Positions 1 through 9,300 of a stretch of DNA of 38,017 nucleotides are shown piece by piece. Made by a program: the position numbers and the translations under genes. The stretch comes from Verrucomicrobiota bacterium (GTDB taxonomy: Bacteria; Verrucomicrobiota; Verrucomicrobiia; Verrucomicrobiales; Akkermansiaceae). A model generated the notes under the pieces. It saw nothing but the letters and a program-made list of their open reading frames with translations, made no database searches and had not been told where the DNA came from. The stretch lies in assembly GCA_026397725.1 (NCBI GenBank), contig JAPLUI010000239.1, forward strand, positions 1 to 38,017. The letters are read 5' to 3'. Position 1 is the stretch's first letter. Each line of letters begins with the position of its first letter.

Positions 1-310
1 CTTCGCCCAAACGAATCGAGAAGACTCCGCTGCTAACCGGGAGCGTGAGAACCTGCCCCGCGCCGAGCGAAACGGTTCCTGGATCCGACGGGTTCGTGAT
101 CCCTTCCCAGTTGTTCCAAAGGACGGTGGCACCTTGGACCAACGCGAACACGAAGTAACCCTCGGTGCCCGCCCACGCCGCGCCCGTCCCCGTGGTGACC
201 CGACCCTGGTATTGGATTTGTTGGGGAACCTGGAGCGAGGCGTAGGGGGACTGGGCGAAGGTCTGTCCTTGAAGGAACAGACCCAGCGCTATAATGATGA
301 TCGTTTTCAT
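1..310 (-). CDS. Secreted phage-tail-collar-type protein, N-terminal part (runs off the left edge)
   Basis: This is the first ~103 codons of a second copy of the gene at 312-1427. The ATG is at 310-308, one base after the stop of the upstream copy. DNA identity with 1118-1427 is near complete; I count four mismatches in about 310 bases, one of which changes Ala to Thr in the signal peptide. The visible part holds a signal peptide (MKTIIIIALGLFLQGQ...) and the beta-rich head region. The C-terminal collar domain, if present, lies outside the window. The function is unknown. By analogy with its neighbour it is an exported surface or periplasmic protein rather than part of a prophage. Confidence 0.8.
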   Translation of the reverse strand, partial: MKTIIIIALGLFLQGQTFAQSPYASLQVPQQIQYQGRVTTGTGAAWAGTEGYFVFALVQGATVLWNNWEGITNPSDPGTVSLGAGQVLTLPVSSGVFSIRLGE

Positions 311-311
311 G

Positions 312-1427
312 TTAGTATTTGATGATGTAGTTGATCCCCGCAGCATAGACCCGGGTTTCGTCCCCGTAGCGAGGATTGCCATATGCTCCCTTCTGGACGA
401 TGCCGGAGGTGTATTTCCACGCCGCCCCCGGATCCTCGCCACTCCTCCCCGCGATATAGGACCCGGCACTGCCGTTCGACCCAGCCTGGCGCCACCACGA
501 GGTATGCTCATGCCCTTGCATTTGATCCTCCTGGAAGGTGCCGATCGCCGGCCCGACTTTGTTTCTTCCATTTATCATACCCGTCCCGGTCCCTACCAGC
601 ATCGCGCCGGCCAGGTTGGGGACAGCAAACGTCGTGGAACCGTTACCTGCGCCCCAGTTCGTCCCGATCGCGGCAAACAAAGCCGGGTAGGACATCCGGC
701 TAACCGCCGTCCCATCACAGAGCATCCAACCGTCCGGCAAGTTTGCTGCCACCCCGGCAAATGGCATGATTGTCCCCGGAGGGATCACGCTCGTCTGTCT
801 GAGTTCAGGTGAGAAATCGGTCACGCCAAGCGACCCATCGGCCACCTTGTCCGAGGTGACCGAGCCAGCCTGGATCTTGGCATTGGCGATTGCCCCGTCG
901 GCCACCATTGCCTCCGTCACGGCTCTTTCCTTCATCGATTCCGCGATACCGGCGACCATGGCGAACGGGACCGATGTGAATTCGACATCGGGAGCCAAGC
1001 GAGTGAAGGCACCCCCATCCGCGCTGAACCAGACGGCGAGCTTCACACTGGAGCGCACGGCATTGCTCGTTGCATCGAAGAAGACCGTCGGCGGGATCTG
1101 CTCGTTGGTGTCGGAGCCTTCGCCCAAACGAATCGAGAAGACTCCGCTGCTAACCGGGAGCGTGAGGACCTGCCCCGCGCCGAGCGAAACGGTACCTGGA
1201 TCCGACGGGTTCGTGATCCCTTCCCAGTTGTTCCAAAGGACGGTGGCACCTTGGACCAACGCGAACACGAAGTAACCCTCGGTGCCCGCCCACGCCGCGC
1301 CCGTCCCCGTGGTGACCCGGCCCTGGTATTGGATTTGTTGGGGAACCTGGAGCGAGGCGTAGGGGGACTGGGCGAAGGCCTGTCCTTGAAGGAACAGACC
1401 CAGCGCTATAATGATGATCGTTTTCAT
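312..1427 (-). CDS. Secreted protein with C-terminal phage tail collar domain
   Basis: The 371-residue protein starts with a signal peptide (residues 1-19, cleavage after AFA). A beta-rich head region (about 20-165, with QIQYQGRV and GYFVFALVQG) resembles the opening of many exported Verrucomicrobia proteins. A short helical, repeat-like stretch follows (about 166-205; AMVADGAIANAKIQAGSV). From about 215 there is a typical tail collar domain: GTIMPFAG, LPDGWMLCDG, YPALFAAIG, TFAVPNLAG. The tail after FQEDQMQGHEHT is copy-specific, and the protein ends NYIIKY. Tail collar domains are known from phage fibres and microcystin-dependent protein-like families, where they often carry binding surfaces. 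No other phage gene is nearby and the protein has an export signal, so a host surface-binding role is inferred. One base separates it from each flanking copy, which suggests co-transcription. Confidence 0.85.
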   Translation of the reverse strand: MKTIIIIALGLFLQGQAFAQSPYASLQVPQQIQYQGRVTTGTGAAWAGTEGYFVFALVQGATVLWNNWEGITNPSDPGTVSLGAGQVLTLPVSSGVFSIRLGEGSDTNEQIPPTVFFDATSNAVRSSVKLAVWFSADGGAFTRLAPDVEFTSVPFAMVAGIAESMKERAVTEAMVADGAIANAKIQAGSVTSDKVADGSLGVTDFSPELRQTSVIPPGTIMPFAGVAANLPDGWMLCDGTAVSRMSYPALFAAIGTNWGAGNGSTTFAVPNLAGAMLVGTGTGMINGRNKVGPAIGTFQEDQMQGHEHTSWWRQAGSNGSAGSYIAGRSGEDPGAAWKYTSGIVQKGAYGNPRYGDETRVYAAGINYIIKY

Positions 1428-1428
1428 G

Positions 1429-1671
1429 TTAGTATTTGATGATGTAGTTGACGGCTACGTTCTTGGGACGAGTTTCGATTCCTCCGGTGCTTCCAGTCTG
1501 GTAGGTCGCAGCGGGCGCGGTTGGGCAGCCTCGGTCATTTCCTCCAGCACCAGCCGCGACCATGCTCCAACGTGTCTCAGTGTGCGTATGACTTCTGAGT
1601 TCATCCATCTGGAATCCTCCAATCGTTCTTGCACTAGGTGTCAGACAAGTAATCAGGAGTCCACTTGACAC
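1429..1671 (-). pseudogene. Orphan C-terminal fragment of a third tail-collar gene
   Basis: This 80-codon frame opens with GTG and ends with the same NYIIKY and the same terminal DNA as the complete copy. Its middle (TIGGFQMDELRSHTHTE) aligns with AIGTFQEDQMQGHEHTS of the complete protein, but the rest of the tail differs. The signal peptide, head region and most of the collar domain are absent. About 14 codons before TIGGF match nothing in the other copy and are probably junction sequence. It sits one base upstream of the complete gene. It is best read as a truncated gene or a silent tail cassette; translation on its own is doubtful. Confidence 0.65.
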
Positions 1672-1683
1672 TTGACACAGGTG

Positions 1684-4098
1684 CTAGGGTTGCGGGGGTT
1701 TCCACTCGGGAAACTCGGTTTGGAGCTGGCGCCGGTATTTTTCGGTGCCGGCGCGGTCGCCTTGCTTTTCGAGAATCGCGATGAGTTTGTGCAGGGCCAG
1801 CGGCTTGAGATCCTTGTCCTCGTGGAATCCGACGACGATGGTATATTCAGCGGCGGCCCCGGCGGAGTCGTTGTCGAGCAATTTGAGATCGCCGGAGAGG
1901 ATGCGCAGGCCGGCCATGGTGCGGCCTTGGGGGCGCAGGGCGAGGGCTTCGTCGGTGGCGGTGCGGGCGTCAGCGGGCCGGTTGAGGGCGAGCAGGGCGC
2001 GGCCGCGATCCAACAGTCCATCGGCCTTCCATCCGGGGTTGTCCTCGACCTCGAGGACGTTGACGGTGGCGCTGAGGGCACCCTCGGCGTCGCCGGTTTC
2101 GAGGCGGGCTTTGGCCAGGTAGCGCCAGACTTCCTTGGGGGTTTCGCGGGGTTCCTTGGGGCTGGCGACGAGGGCGAGGAAACGGGCGGCGGCGGCGAAG
2201 TCATCGGAGTTGTATTTCTGCATGCCGGCCCACTGGAGGACTTGTTCGGGAATGTCGGTATCGTAGTTGGCCTTGATGGCGAGATCGATTTCCGCCGCGA
2301 GTTGTTGCGAGTTCTGAGCGGCGAAGTAACCGAGGGTGAGAAGCAGGCCCGCGTGTTTGGCGTAGGTTTCCGGGTTGAGGGCACGGGCCTTTTCGAGGTA
2401 GGGGACGGCGTCCTTGGAGGCGTTGGTCTTGGTCAGACCCTGGCCAATCCAGTAGTTGGCTTCGGCCTGGAGTTTGGGTTTGAGGTCCTTGACATTTGCG
2501 AGCAAGCCCTGGTAGCGGACGATCATGTCCGGGAGCTTGCCTTCGGAGCGGCGCAGGCGGGCGGATTCGAGCCAGGCGAACGAAGTGAGGTCGGCGGGGG
2601 TGCCGGGGGCGGTGAGGCGGTCGAAGTCCAGGATCGCCTTGGCGGGTTCCGCACCGGCGGTATAGGCGCTGGCCCGCTTGGCGATGGCGGAGAGCAGGCG
2701 CGGGTCGGTTGGGTATTTGCTGATGAAATCGCTGAGCGAGCGGATGGCGCCTTGGGGATCGCCGGCTTCGGCGAGGCACCAACCGCGTTGGTAGAGCAGC
2801 CCGGCCCGGTTTTTTTCGCTGATGCGCGAGGCATTGATTTCGCTGTAAACCTTGGCGGCGGCGGGGATGTCCTGGTTGGCAAAGAGCGTCTCCGCTTTCA
2901 TCAACATGGCGGTATGGACGCGCGGGTCTTCAAAGCGGGATTTTCGATAGATCTGAAGGAATCCATCCACTTGATCCGGCAGGTGGCGGCCTTCAATCTG
3001 GAAGAAGCAAAGCAGGCGGTAGTACGAGGCTTGGAAGGCCATGTCCTGCTGCGGATCGACGAGTCGTTCGACCTCACGGAAGTGGGTGAGTGCTTCATGC
3101 GGCTGTTGCAGGCGCAGGTAGGAACGGGCGACTATCATGAGGCGGGTGGCTTCCTTTTCGCCTTCCGCCTTGAGCGCAGTGCTGCGGAAAATCTCGATGA
3201 CTTTGGCGTATTCCTTTTTGGTGAAGTGGTTGGCCATCAGGGCGGTTTGCGCATCAAGGCGGAACCCCTCCATGCCCGGCGTGGTCATGATGGTACGCAG
3301 GTATTTTTCGGCGAGGGCGGTTTGTTCGAGTTTGGTGGCGGTTAGGGCGGCATGCAGGGCGGCTTCGCCGCGGAGCTTGACCTGGCACGGGGAAGCGAGG
3401 ATTTGCTCGAAGATGGCGAGGGCTTCCGGCAACTTGCCGGCCTTCACCGAGAGATGGCCGAGGGCGAGTCTTGATTGGGGCGCAAACAACACCCCGGCGG
3501 GATCTTCGAGGACTTTTTGAAAGGCGGTGATGGCTTCGCGGTCCTGCCCGAGCATGCGGTAGCAGGTTCCCGCAAAGTAGTTTCCGCGCGAGCGGTCCTC
3601 GGCTTTGGCGGCGTTTTGAGCAAAGCGCTCGAAGAGGGGTGCGGCCAGGTTGTACTCGGTCTTGTTGTAGTGGTCAGCAGCGAGGGTGTAGGCGGCGGCG
3701 GCAGCCCATTTGCCCTTGCCGTAGCGGTTGAGCAGGGTGTGAAAGCAGCGCTTCGCTTCATCAAGGCGACCGCCTTGATAGTAGCTGTTGCCAAGATACC
3801 ACCACGCCATTTCGGCATTCGGATGAGTGGGAAAATCGTTGAGATACGTGGTGAAAATGCCGGCGGCACGGTCAAAGCAGGCCTGCCGGTTTTCCAGATC
3901 GGTGCTGGTCTGCGCCGAATCGTAAAGGTTCTTGCCGCGGGCGAACAGATCGTTCGCGGAGTCCGGCCGCAGGGTCGGGTCCACCGGTTGGGCACGCGGG
4001 ATCTGGGCACCCAGGGTGCCGCAGGCGAGAAGGAGGAGGGCAAGGATGCGTTTCACGGTGGCAGGGATGATCGCCGGGGAGCGGGTGGCCAGGATCAT
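1684..4098 (-). CDS. Secreted TPR-repeat protein of an exbB-exbD operon
   Basis: About 804 residues from the chosen ATG at 4098, which overlaps the exbD stop as ATGA; an upstream TTG at 4140 would extend it by 14 residues but lies inside exbD. A signal peptide follows (VKRILALLLLACGTLGAQ). The rest is alpha-helical tetratricopeptide-type repeats, with units such as AEMAWWYLGNSYYQGGRLDE, GNYFAGTCYRMLGQDREAIT and LLYQRGWCLAEAGDPQGAIR. The fold resembles periplasmic scaffolds such as YbgF/CpoB-type or outer-membrane assembly TPR proteins, but it is much longer. Coupling to exbD suggests it is the periplasmic partner of that proton-driven motor. Its substrate cannot be told from sequence. Confidence 0.85.
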   Translation of the reverse strand: MILATRSPAIIPATVKRILALLLLACGTLGAQIPRAQPVDPTLRPDSANDLFARGKNLYDSAQTSTDLENRQACFDRAAGIFTTYLNDFPTHPNAEMAWWYLGNSYYQGGRLDEAKRCFHTLLNRYGKGKWAAAAAYTLAADHYNKTEYNLAAPLFERFAQNAAKAEDRSRGNYFAGTCYRMLGQDREAITAFQKVLEDPAGVLFAPQSRLALGHLSVKAGKLPEALAIFEQILASPCQVKLRGEAALHAALTATKLEQTALAEKYLRTIMTTPGMEGFRLDAQTALMANHFTKKEYAKVIEIFRSTALKAEGEKEATRLMIVARSYLRLQQPHEALTHFREVERLVDPQQDMAFQASYYRLLCFFQIEGRHLPDQVDGFLQIYRKSRFEDPRVHTAMLMKAETLFANQDIPAAAKVYSEINASRISEKNRAGLLYQRGWCLAEAGDPQGAIRSLSDFISKYPTDPRLLSAIAKRASAYTAGAEPAKAILDFDRLTAPGTPADLTSFAWLESARLRRSEGKLPDMIVRYQGLLANVKDLKPKLQAEANYWIGQGLTKTNASKDAVPYLEKARALNPETYAKHAGLLLTLGYFAAQNSQQLAAEIDLAIKANYDTDIPEQVLQWAGMQKYNSDDFAAAARFLALVASPKEPRETPKEVWRYLAKARLETGDAEGALSATVNVLEVEDNPGWKADGLLDRGRALLALNRPADARTATDEALALRPQGRTMAGLRILSGDLKLLDNDSAGAAAEYTIVVGFHEDKDLKPLALHKLIAILEKQGDRAGTEKYRRQLQTEFPEWKPPQP

Positions 4099-4514
4099 TT
4101 GGGTGGCTCGGGGCGCTGGGTGGCGAAGGAGATGTTCCAAATGCCGGCTTTCTGGCAGGTGTCAATCACCTCGACAATCCGTTGATAACTGACGCTGCCA
4201 TCGCCGCGAATGCGGACGGGCTGGTTCTTGAAATGTTCGGCCACGGCGGTGAGTTTTTCCCGCAGTTGAATGAGATCCACGGTACTGCCCTCGACGCGAA
4301 TCGAGCCATCGGTGAGGATGTTGATGATGATTTCACCGCGCGAGCGGTTTTTTTGCACGCCCTCCTCGGCCGTGGGGACGGACACGGACAACTCCGTCTC
4401 GGAGCGCGTGTATTGCCAAGTGACAATGAAAAATATCAGCAGCAGGAAGACGATGTCGATCATCGGTGCCAATTGCATCGAGGCCGGCTGCGGTTCGCGG
4501 TTGGAGAATTTCAT
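4095..4514 (-). CDS. ExbD/TolR-family biopolymer transport protein
   Basis: The 139-residue protein has a short cytoplasmic N-terminus, one membrane helix at about 17-34 (APMIDIVFLLLIFFIVTW) with the conserved proton-path Asp at residue 20, and a periplasmic domain. These are hallmarks of ExbD/TolR, which works with ExbB/TolQ to turn proton flow into periplasmic movement. It starts 15 bases after the exbB-like gene ends and its TGA overlaps the ATG of the TPR gene, so translation of the three genes is probably coupled. A second, distinct copy is at 25319-25744. Confidence 0.92.
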   Translation of the reverse strand: MKFSNREPQPASMQLAPMIDIVFLLLIFFIVTWQYTRSETELSVSVPTAEEGVQKNRSRGEIIINILTDGSIRVEGSTVDLIQLREKLTAVAEHFKNQPVRIRGDGSVSYQRIVEVIDTCQKAGIWNISFATQRPEPPK

Positions 4515-4529
4515 GATCGTGGCTGTTGG

Positions 4530-5375
4530 TTAGATCCCGTCGAGATCCGGGCGTCGGCCACCGAGAGGTGCCGACGCGGGCAGCGCATAGTCGTCACGGG
4601 TGCGCTGAGCGGGGTTATATGAAGCGGGTGACTGGCGTTCGACCTGGGCGTGCAGCAAGGCCATGAGGTGAGTGGCCGCGGCTTCCAGCTCCGCGATATA
4701 CTCTTGCACCCGGCCCCGGAAAAGCGAGTAGAACACCAAGGCCGGAATGCCGATCATGAGCCCCGCCGCCGTGGTGATGAGGGCTTCGGCCACGCCGGAG
4801 GCAAGCCCCATTTGCTGGACCCCATGGGTGTCGCCCCCGGAGATCAGCACGAAGGATTTGATCATCCCCAGCACGGTGCCGAGCAGGCCGACCATGGGGG
4901 CGATCGAGCCGATGTCCGCAAGGTAGGTGATGCGCGAGCTGAGCATGCCGGCTTGGCGGGAACCTTCGGCTTCCGCCACCTCCCGCACATCGGCAAAGGA
5001 GGCGATCGGATTCTTGGTGAAGAAATCGAGCATTTTCTGGGTGATGCGGGCCATGCATTCGTTCTGGCGGTGGCTGTAGGCGATGAGCCCGAGGTAGTCG
5101 CGCTTGCGGATCATCGCTTCTGCGGCGTTCATGAAGCGGTTGCTGACGACGGCATTGCGCCGGATGGTGAGCAGGTAGATGAGCACCAGGAGCACGCCGA
5201 TGACCGACAGCAGGGCCAGCGGGTACATCATGATGCCTCCTGCGAAAAAGATTTCGAGGAAGTTCATCTGCGTGCTGAGCGCCTCAGTGCCCGCAACGGG
5301 CGCCGAGGATTCAGCGGCAGACACGTAAAACGCGGAGAGCAATATCCCTGCTGCGGTCAAGAGGCGGCAATTCAT
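4530..5375 (-). CDS. MotA/TolQ/ExbB-family proton channel protein
   Basis: The 281-residue protein has an N-terminal signal-like segment (1-20) and three membrane helices at about 44-70, 152-176 and 195-219. The MotA/TolQ/ExbB signature lies in helices 2 and 3: DIGSIAPMVGLLGTVLGMI and GVAEALITTAAGLMIGIPA. The family forms pentameric inner-membrane stators around ExbD/TolR. The extra N-terminal segment is common in ExbB-type proteins of Bacteroidota and Verrucomicrobiota. It is the first gene of the exbB-exbD-TPR operon. The tail after residue 245 (ERQSPASYNPAQRTRDDYAL) is polar and non-conserved. Confidence 0.92.
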   Translation of the reverse strand: MNCRLLTAAGILLSAFYVSAAESSAPVAGTEALSTQMNFLEIFFAGGIMMYPLALLSVIGVLLVLIYLLTIRRNAVVSNRFMNAAEAMIRKRDYLGLIAYSHRQNECMARITQKMLDFFTKNPIASFADVREVAEAEGSRQAGMLSSRITYLADIGSIAPMVGLLGTVLGMIKSFVLISGGDTHGVQQMGLASGVAEALITTAAGLMIGIPALVFYSLFRGRVQEYIAELEAAATHLMALLHAQVERQSPASYNPAQRTRDDYALPASAPLGGRRPDLDGI

Positions 5376-5404
5376 GAGGTTCGGTGCGAAAAGTTAAGCG
5401 CACT

Positions 5405-5437
5405 GCGGCCCCAACGCAAGCCCAGGCTTGGGGCCGC
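5405..5437 (-). promoter_or_regulatory. Perfect 10-bp hairpin upstream of the exbB operon
   Basis: GCGGCCCCAA at 5405-5414 and TTGGGGCCGC at 5428-5437 form a perfect 10-bp inverted repeat with a 13-base loop. It lies 30 bases upstream of the exbB ATG, between this operon and the end of the large esterase gene. On the minus strand it is followed by AACTTTTC, a poor U-tract. It could be a terminator for the upstream gene, a 5' UTR structure or an operator; the sequence does not decide. The rest of 5376-5597 shows no gene. Confidence 0.45.
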
Positions 5438-5597
5438 CCGGAATATGGGCATGGCCATTTTTCTGGCACCCTGGAGCGCTGGTGGGAGGACGACAATATG
5501 ATTGTTTCTCTGACACCCTGCCATGTGCGATCCCCATGACTTGCCGGAAGGAGACTCCTGAACGTGGCGGCACCCGGCCTTGGGCGTCAGGTTGTTG

Positions 5598-6329
5598 CTA
5601 GGGAACCTGAGTGACCACCAAGCGGGCGAAGATTTTCCCTAGGTTGGGGGGCAGCGTGTAGGAGATCGTGGGTGCGGTGTTCCCCGCCGCCTGGGTAACC
5701 CGTGGAGTCCATGGCGATTGGAGGTTGGGGGAGGATTCGATGGAGTAGGTGACGTCGCCGTTGTCCCTGGCCGCGGTGCCCTTGGTGAAGCTGAGCAGGT
5801 TGCCGGCGAGGGTGCCGGGTGAACCGTTAGGCACCTTGGGGTTGAGACCGAGGGCGTATTCCATCAGGTTGGTGATGCCGTCGTGGTCGTCGTCGCCGTC
5901 GGGTCCGCCGGTAAGATCGTAGCCGCCCGGGCCGGCCCAGGTGGCGTAGTTGCCGCCAACCACGCTCGTCGTGCTGGTCACCTTGAGGCGGGCGAAGATC
6001 TTCCCTTGGCCGGTTGGCAGCAGGTAGGAGATGCTGGGGTCGGGGTTTCCCGTGGCGTGGGTGACGACGGTGGTCCAGGGGTCCTGGAGGTTGGGGGAGG
6101 TTTCGATGGCATAGGTGACGTCGCCGTTGTTCCTGGCCGCGGTGCCCTTGGTGAAGCTGAGCAGGTTGCCGGTGAGGGTGCCGGGCGAACCGTTAGGAAC
6201 CTTGGGGTTGAGACCGAGGGCGTATTCCATCAGGTTGGTGATGCCGTCGCGGTCGTCGTCGCCGTCGGGTCCGCCGGTAAGATTGTAGCCGTCCGGGCCG
6301 GCCCAGGTGGCGTAGTTGCCGCTAACGAC
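5598..6329 (-). repeat. Two tandem 366-bp coding repeats (122 residues each)
   Basis: The last two domains of the giant esterase repeat with an exact 366-bp offset; the motif gcgggcgaagat occurs at 5622 and again at 5988. Each encodes NYATWAGP-G-LTGGPDGDDD-DGITNLMEYALGLNPKVPNGSPGTL and a beta-strand tail ending GKIFARL-VT. Boundaries are approximate. The high identity compared with the other, diverged repeat modules in the same protein suggests recent duplication or gene conversion. Confidence 0.85.
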
Positions 6330-9300
6330 ATACGCCGTCTGCAGTCCGTACTTGGTGGTCAGGTAGGAGCCCACCGAGTTCTCGTCCGCCGCTGACAACG
6401 CATGGTCAAACCCCATGATCTCGGCGACGTCAAAGTCCATGGTGCCCAGGGTTTCGTTCTTCCCGATCTGGTAATAGGGATAGTTTGCAAAAGTTGCCAC
6501 CCCACCGTCATCGACGATAATCTTGAGCACCATGTAGTCGGTGATGGTCCCAAGGAGGAACCCCGGACTATTTGCGAACGGCGGCCTGTCAATGGGGACC
6601 GGGGTGCCATTCTTGGAAACCGCCACGGGGAAGTGGTCCTGCCAGAATCCGGTATAGCCGGAGTCCATATTGTAGCTTGACCCCCGGACCGTGAGGAAAT
6701 TATCGGATTTGCGGCCCAGGAACGAGCCGCTGCCGTTCCAGGTGGCGTTGGGCGAACGCACCACGACGTATTGTTCTTTGACAATGGAAGAAAAGGCAGC
6801 GGCAGTACAGTTCAGATACGTGTTGCCGCCCCTGAGATGCACCGCCGGACGGGAATTCACCTCGTTCGGGACCAGCGTCACCGTGCCGTTGCCACGGGTG
6901 GCGTGATGCCCCTGGCCCGACAGATCGGCCCACGTCAGCACCCCGCTGCCATCCTGCGTGATGCCGCCGCCTGCATCATACCAACAGACCAAGCCGCCCG
7001 CGAGTGGCGGTGCCACCACGGTGACCGTCACGGTATAGTTCTGGGAGCGGATCCCATCCTGGGCCGCGACTTTGTAAACCACCGGACCGCTGCTGAAATT
7101 CGGAGTAGGGACGGCGTTGTTGGGTTGACTGCACGTGGCCATGCCGGACGTGGTGAAGGTGGGTGCGAGGGTCGCCAGGTTCGTCCCATAGGGCACGGTC
7201 CAAGCGATGTTGGTTCCCGTGATGACGGCACCTGGACCGAAAGACAGCATGTCGCAATAGGGACTTTTCACCCCGGTGTCCAGCACCTGGAAGCCGCTGA
7301 TCATGAGGGGGTAATTGCCGCCGTTCTTCTGAGTCGCGGTCGCGGTGATGGTGATCTTGCCGGTTGTGTCAGGCGCCACCTCGGGGAAGAACACATAATT
7401 TGCACCCTGCACCCATACCAATTGGCTCGCCCCTTGCCCATCGAGGTCTTGGGAAACTCCGTTCACCGTGAACGCGCCGTGGCTGAATTGATCTGCCCAC
7501 AGGCTGGCGATGTAGAGATCGTATTTCCCGCCGAAGGTGAGGCCGCTGATGGTGCCGGTTCGCACCCCAACCCCTTCACCGCTATTGTTCTGGCTCCACC
7601 ACCACACCGCGCCATTGAGCATCTTAAGGGAAGGATTGCCCCACGAGCCGGCACCCTCGAAATTATTGAAATTGAAGCCCACGCCCGTCATCACGCCATC
7701 CTCGTCCAGCAAAGCGCTGCCCGTCTTGGCACCTGCCGCGGCATTCCAAATCTTGCCTACCCCGCTGAAGGGAGCGGGTCCGACAAGTCCGGTCCTCGCA
7801 TTGTTATCGATGTTCACATGCAGATGCCCGCTGGACGGAATGAGATTGACTGTCACGGTATAGTCCGTGGTGGTCGCGCCATCCTCGGATCTGACGATGT
7901 AGTGGACCGGGTTGGTGAAGTTCACCGCGTCGCCGGAAACAACCGTGCCGCCGCCAACCTTACAGGTCGCGCCGGTGGACGTGGCAAAGGTGGGCCTGAG
8001 GGCAGTCACATTGGTACCGGTCCACATGGTCACCGCAATGCGGGTGCCATCGATGGTCGTCGCACTTGCACCGGTGCCAGAGGGGAAGTTGAAGGAATAG
8101 ATGAGCGCCTCCGGGTTCAGGCCACGGACTCCCAGGTCTTGAATTTGAAAGCCGTTCACCACGATGCCATCACCACTGCCACTGCCCTGTGCCTTCACCT
8201 GGACGGTTCCGTTAGGTTGGGGGATCAGGCCGGCAAAGCGGACATAATTCCGCCCTTCCAGCCAATCCGTGGCGCCACCGGGACTGTCCGCCACGTGCTT
8301 GGACGTTGCACCGACCAGGAAATCCGCAGGGCGGTTGACGTCATTCTCCAGACTGGCGAGGTAGAGGTCGTAGGCGTGACCGGTGTTTAGACCGGTGAGC
8401 GTGAGAACGGGGGTGTAAGTCGTGTAATTGGCACCCACCGCCGACTTCAGCAGCCGCGCGGTGCCCAGACCAGTCCAGTTGTCCCAGGGACCGTTGTTGC
8501 AAGCCGTCGTGAAACCCACCGTGGTCGAGCCGCCTTGGGAATCCTTCAGGTTGGAACCGGACGCCGTGGCACTGCCGACGTAGTCATTCCACGTATTCCC
8601 GCTGTAGGCCGCCGGTGCTGCGCGGCTGGCGCTGCCTTTGGCTGTCGCATCGTATGAATAGATGCCATTCATGTTATCGTTGGCCGCATTGGCGGAATAG
8701 TTCACGTTGATGAGAGTCGGCCAATCGGGGAGTACGGTGATCGTCACGGTGTAGATGCTGGTGACGAGTGAATCCGAGGAGGTGACCGTGTACGTCACCG
8801 GGCTGCTGAAGTTCTGGGTGGAACCGGAGGCCTTGTCGCAAGTGGCTCCGTACACCAGCTTGTAGGTGGGCGCGAGGCTCGTCACATCCGTCCCATACGG
8901 CACGTACCAGGTGATGGTGTGGTCCGGGTTGATGACTGCCGGACTGGCCGCCGAGCCGAATCTCTTGATGATCGCCGTGGGCCACGGCGGCGGATAGATC
9001 GTGGCCAGGTTGTACTTGTTGGCAAGGTAGCCGCCAATCCGATCCTCGTCATCCTCCGTGAGTGTGGTGTTATATGAAATGATTTCGGCCAGGTAGTTAT
9101 TCAATGAGTACCAGCCTTCCTGACGGCCAAGTTGGTAGGGCCGTGTAGAGGTGACATTGTCGTTGCCGACGATTTTCACGACCATGTACTGGGAATTGCG
9201 GTTATCACCCAGATAGAACGGGTAACCGGGCAAAGCGGTGCCATTTTTCGAGACGGCCGCAGGGACATTCCCATCCCAACAGTTGCCATTCGGGTTCCAC

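Larger units (their letters stand above)
1..1444. repeat. Tandem duplication, 1117-bp period (1-327 repeated at 1118-1444)
   Basis: Bases 1-327 match 1118-1444 with about four mismatches. Identity covers the 5' end of the gene, the start codon, the one-base spacer and the last codons of the upstream copy, and stops abruptly at 327/1444. The unit is thus one gene length (1117 bp). The low divergence points to recent duplication or ongoing gene conversion. Confidence 0.9.

Noticed and set aside
1..1671. Prophage or diversity-generating retroelement suggested by tail collar domains
   Set aside because: No capsid, terminase, integrase, reverse transcriptase or template/variable repeat pair is visible, and the complete copy has a Sec signal peptide. 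The tail differences do not look like adenine-directed point changes.
1672..3345. Long plus-strand frame (557 codons) opposite the TPR gene
   Set aside because: Gly/Val/Glu-rich text with no recognisable motif, exactly antisense to a well-supported TPR gene. High GC keeps antisense frames open.
6771..8390. Plus-strand 539-codon frame inside the esterase gene
   Set aside because: It is the antisense shadow of clear beta-domain repeats and has a composition rich in Arg, His and Gly with no family signature.
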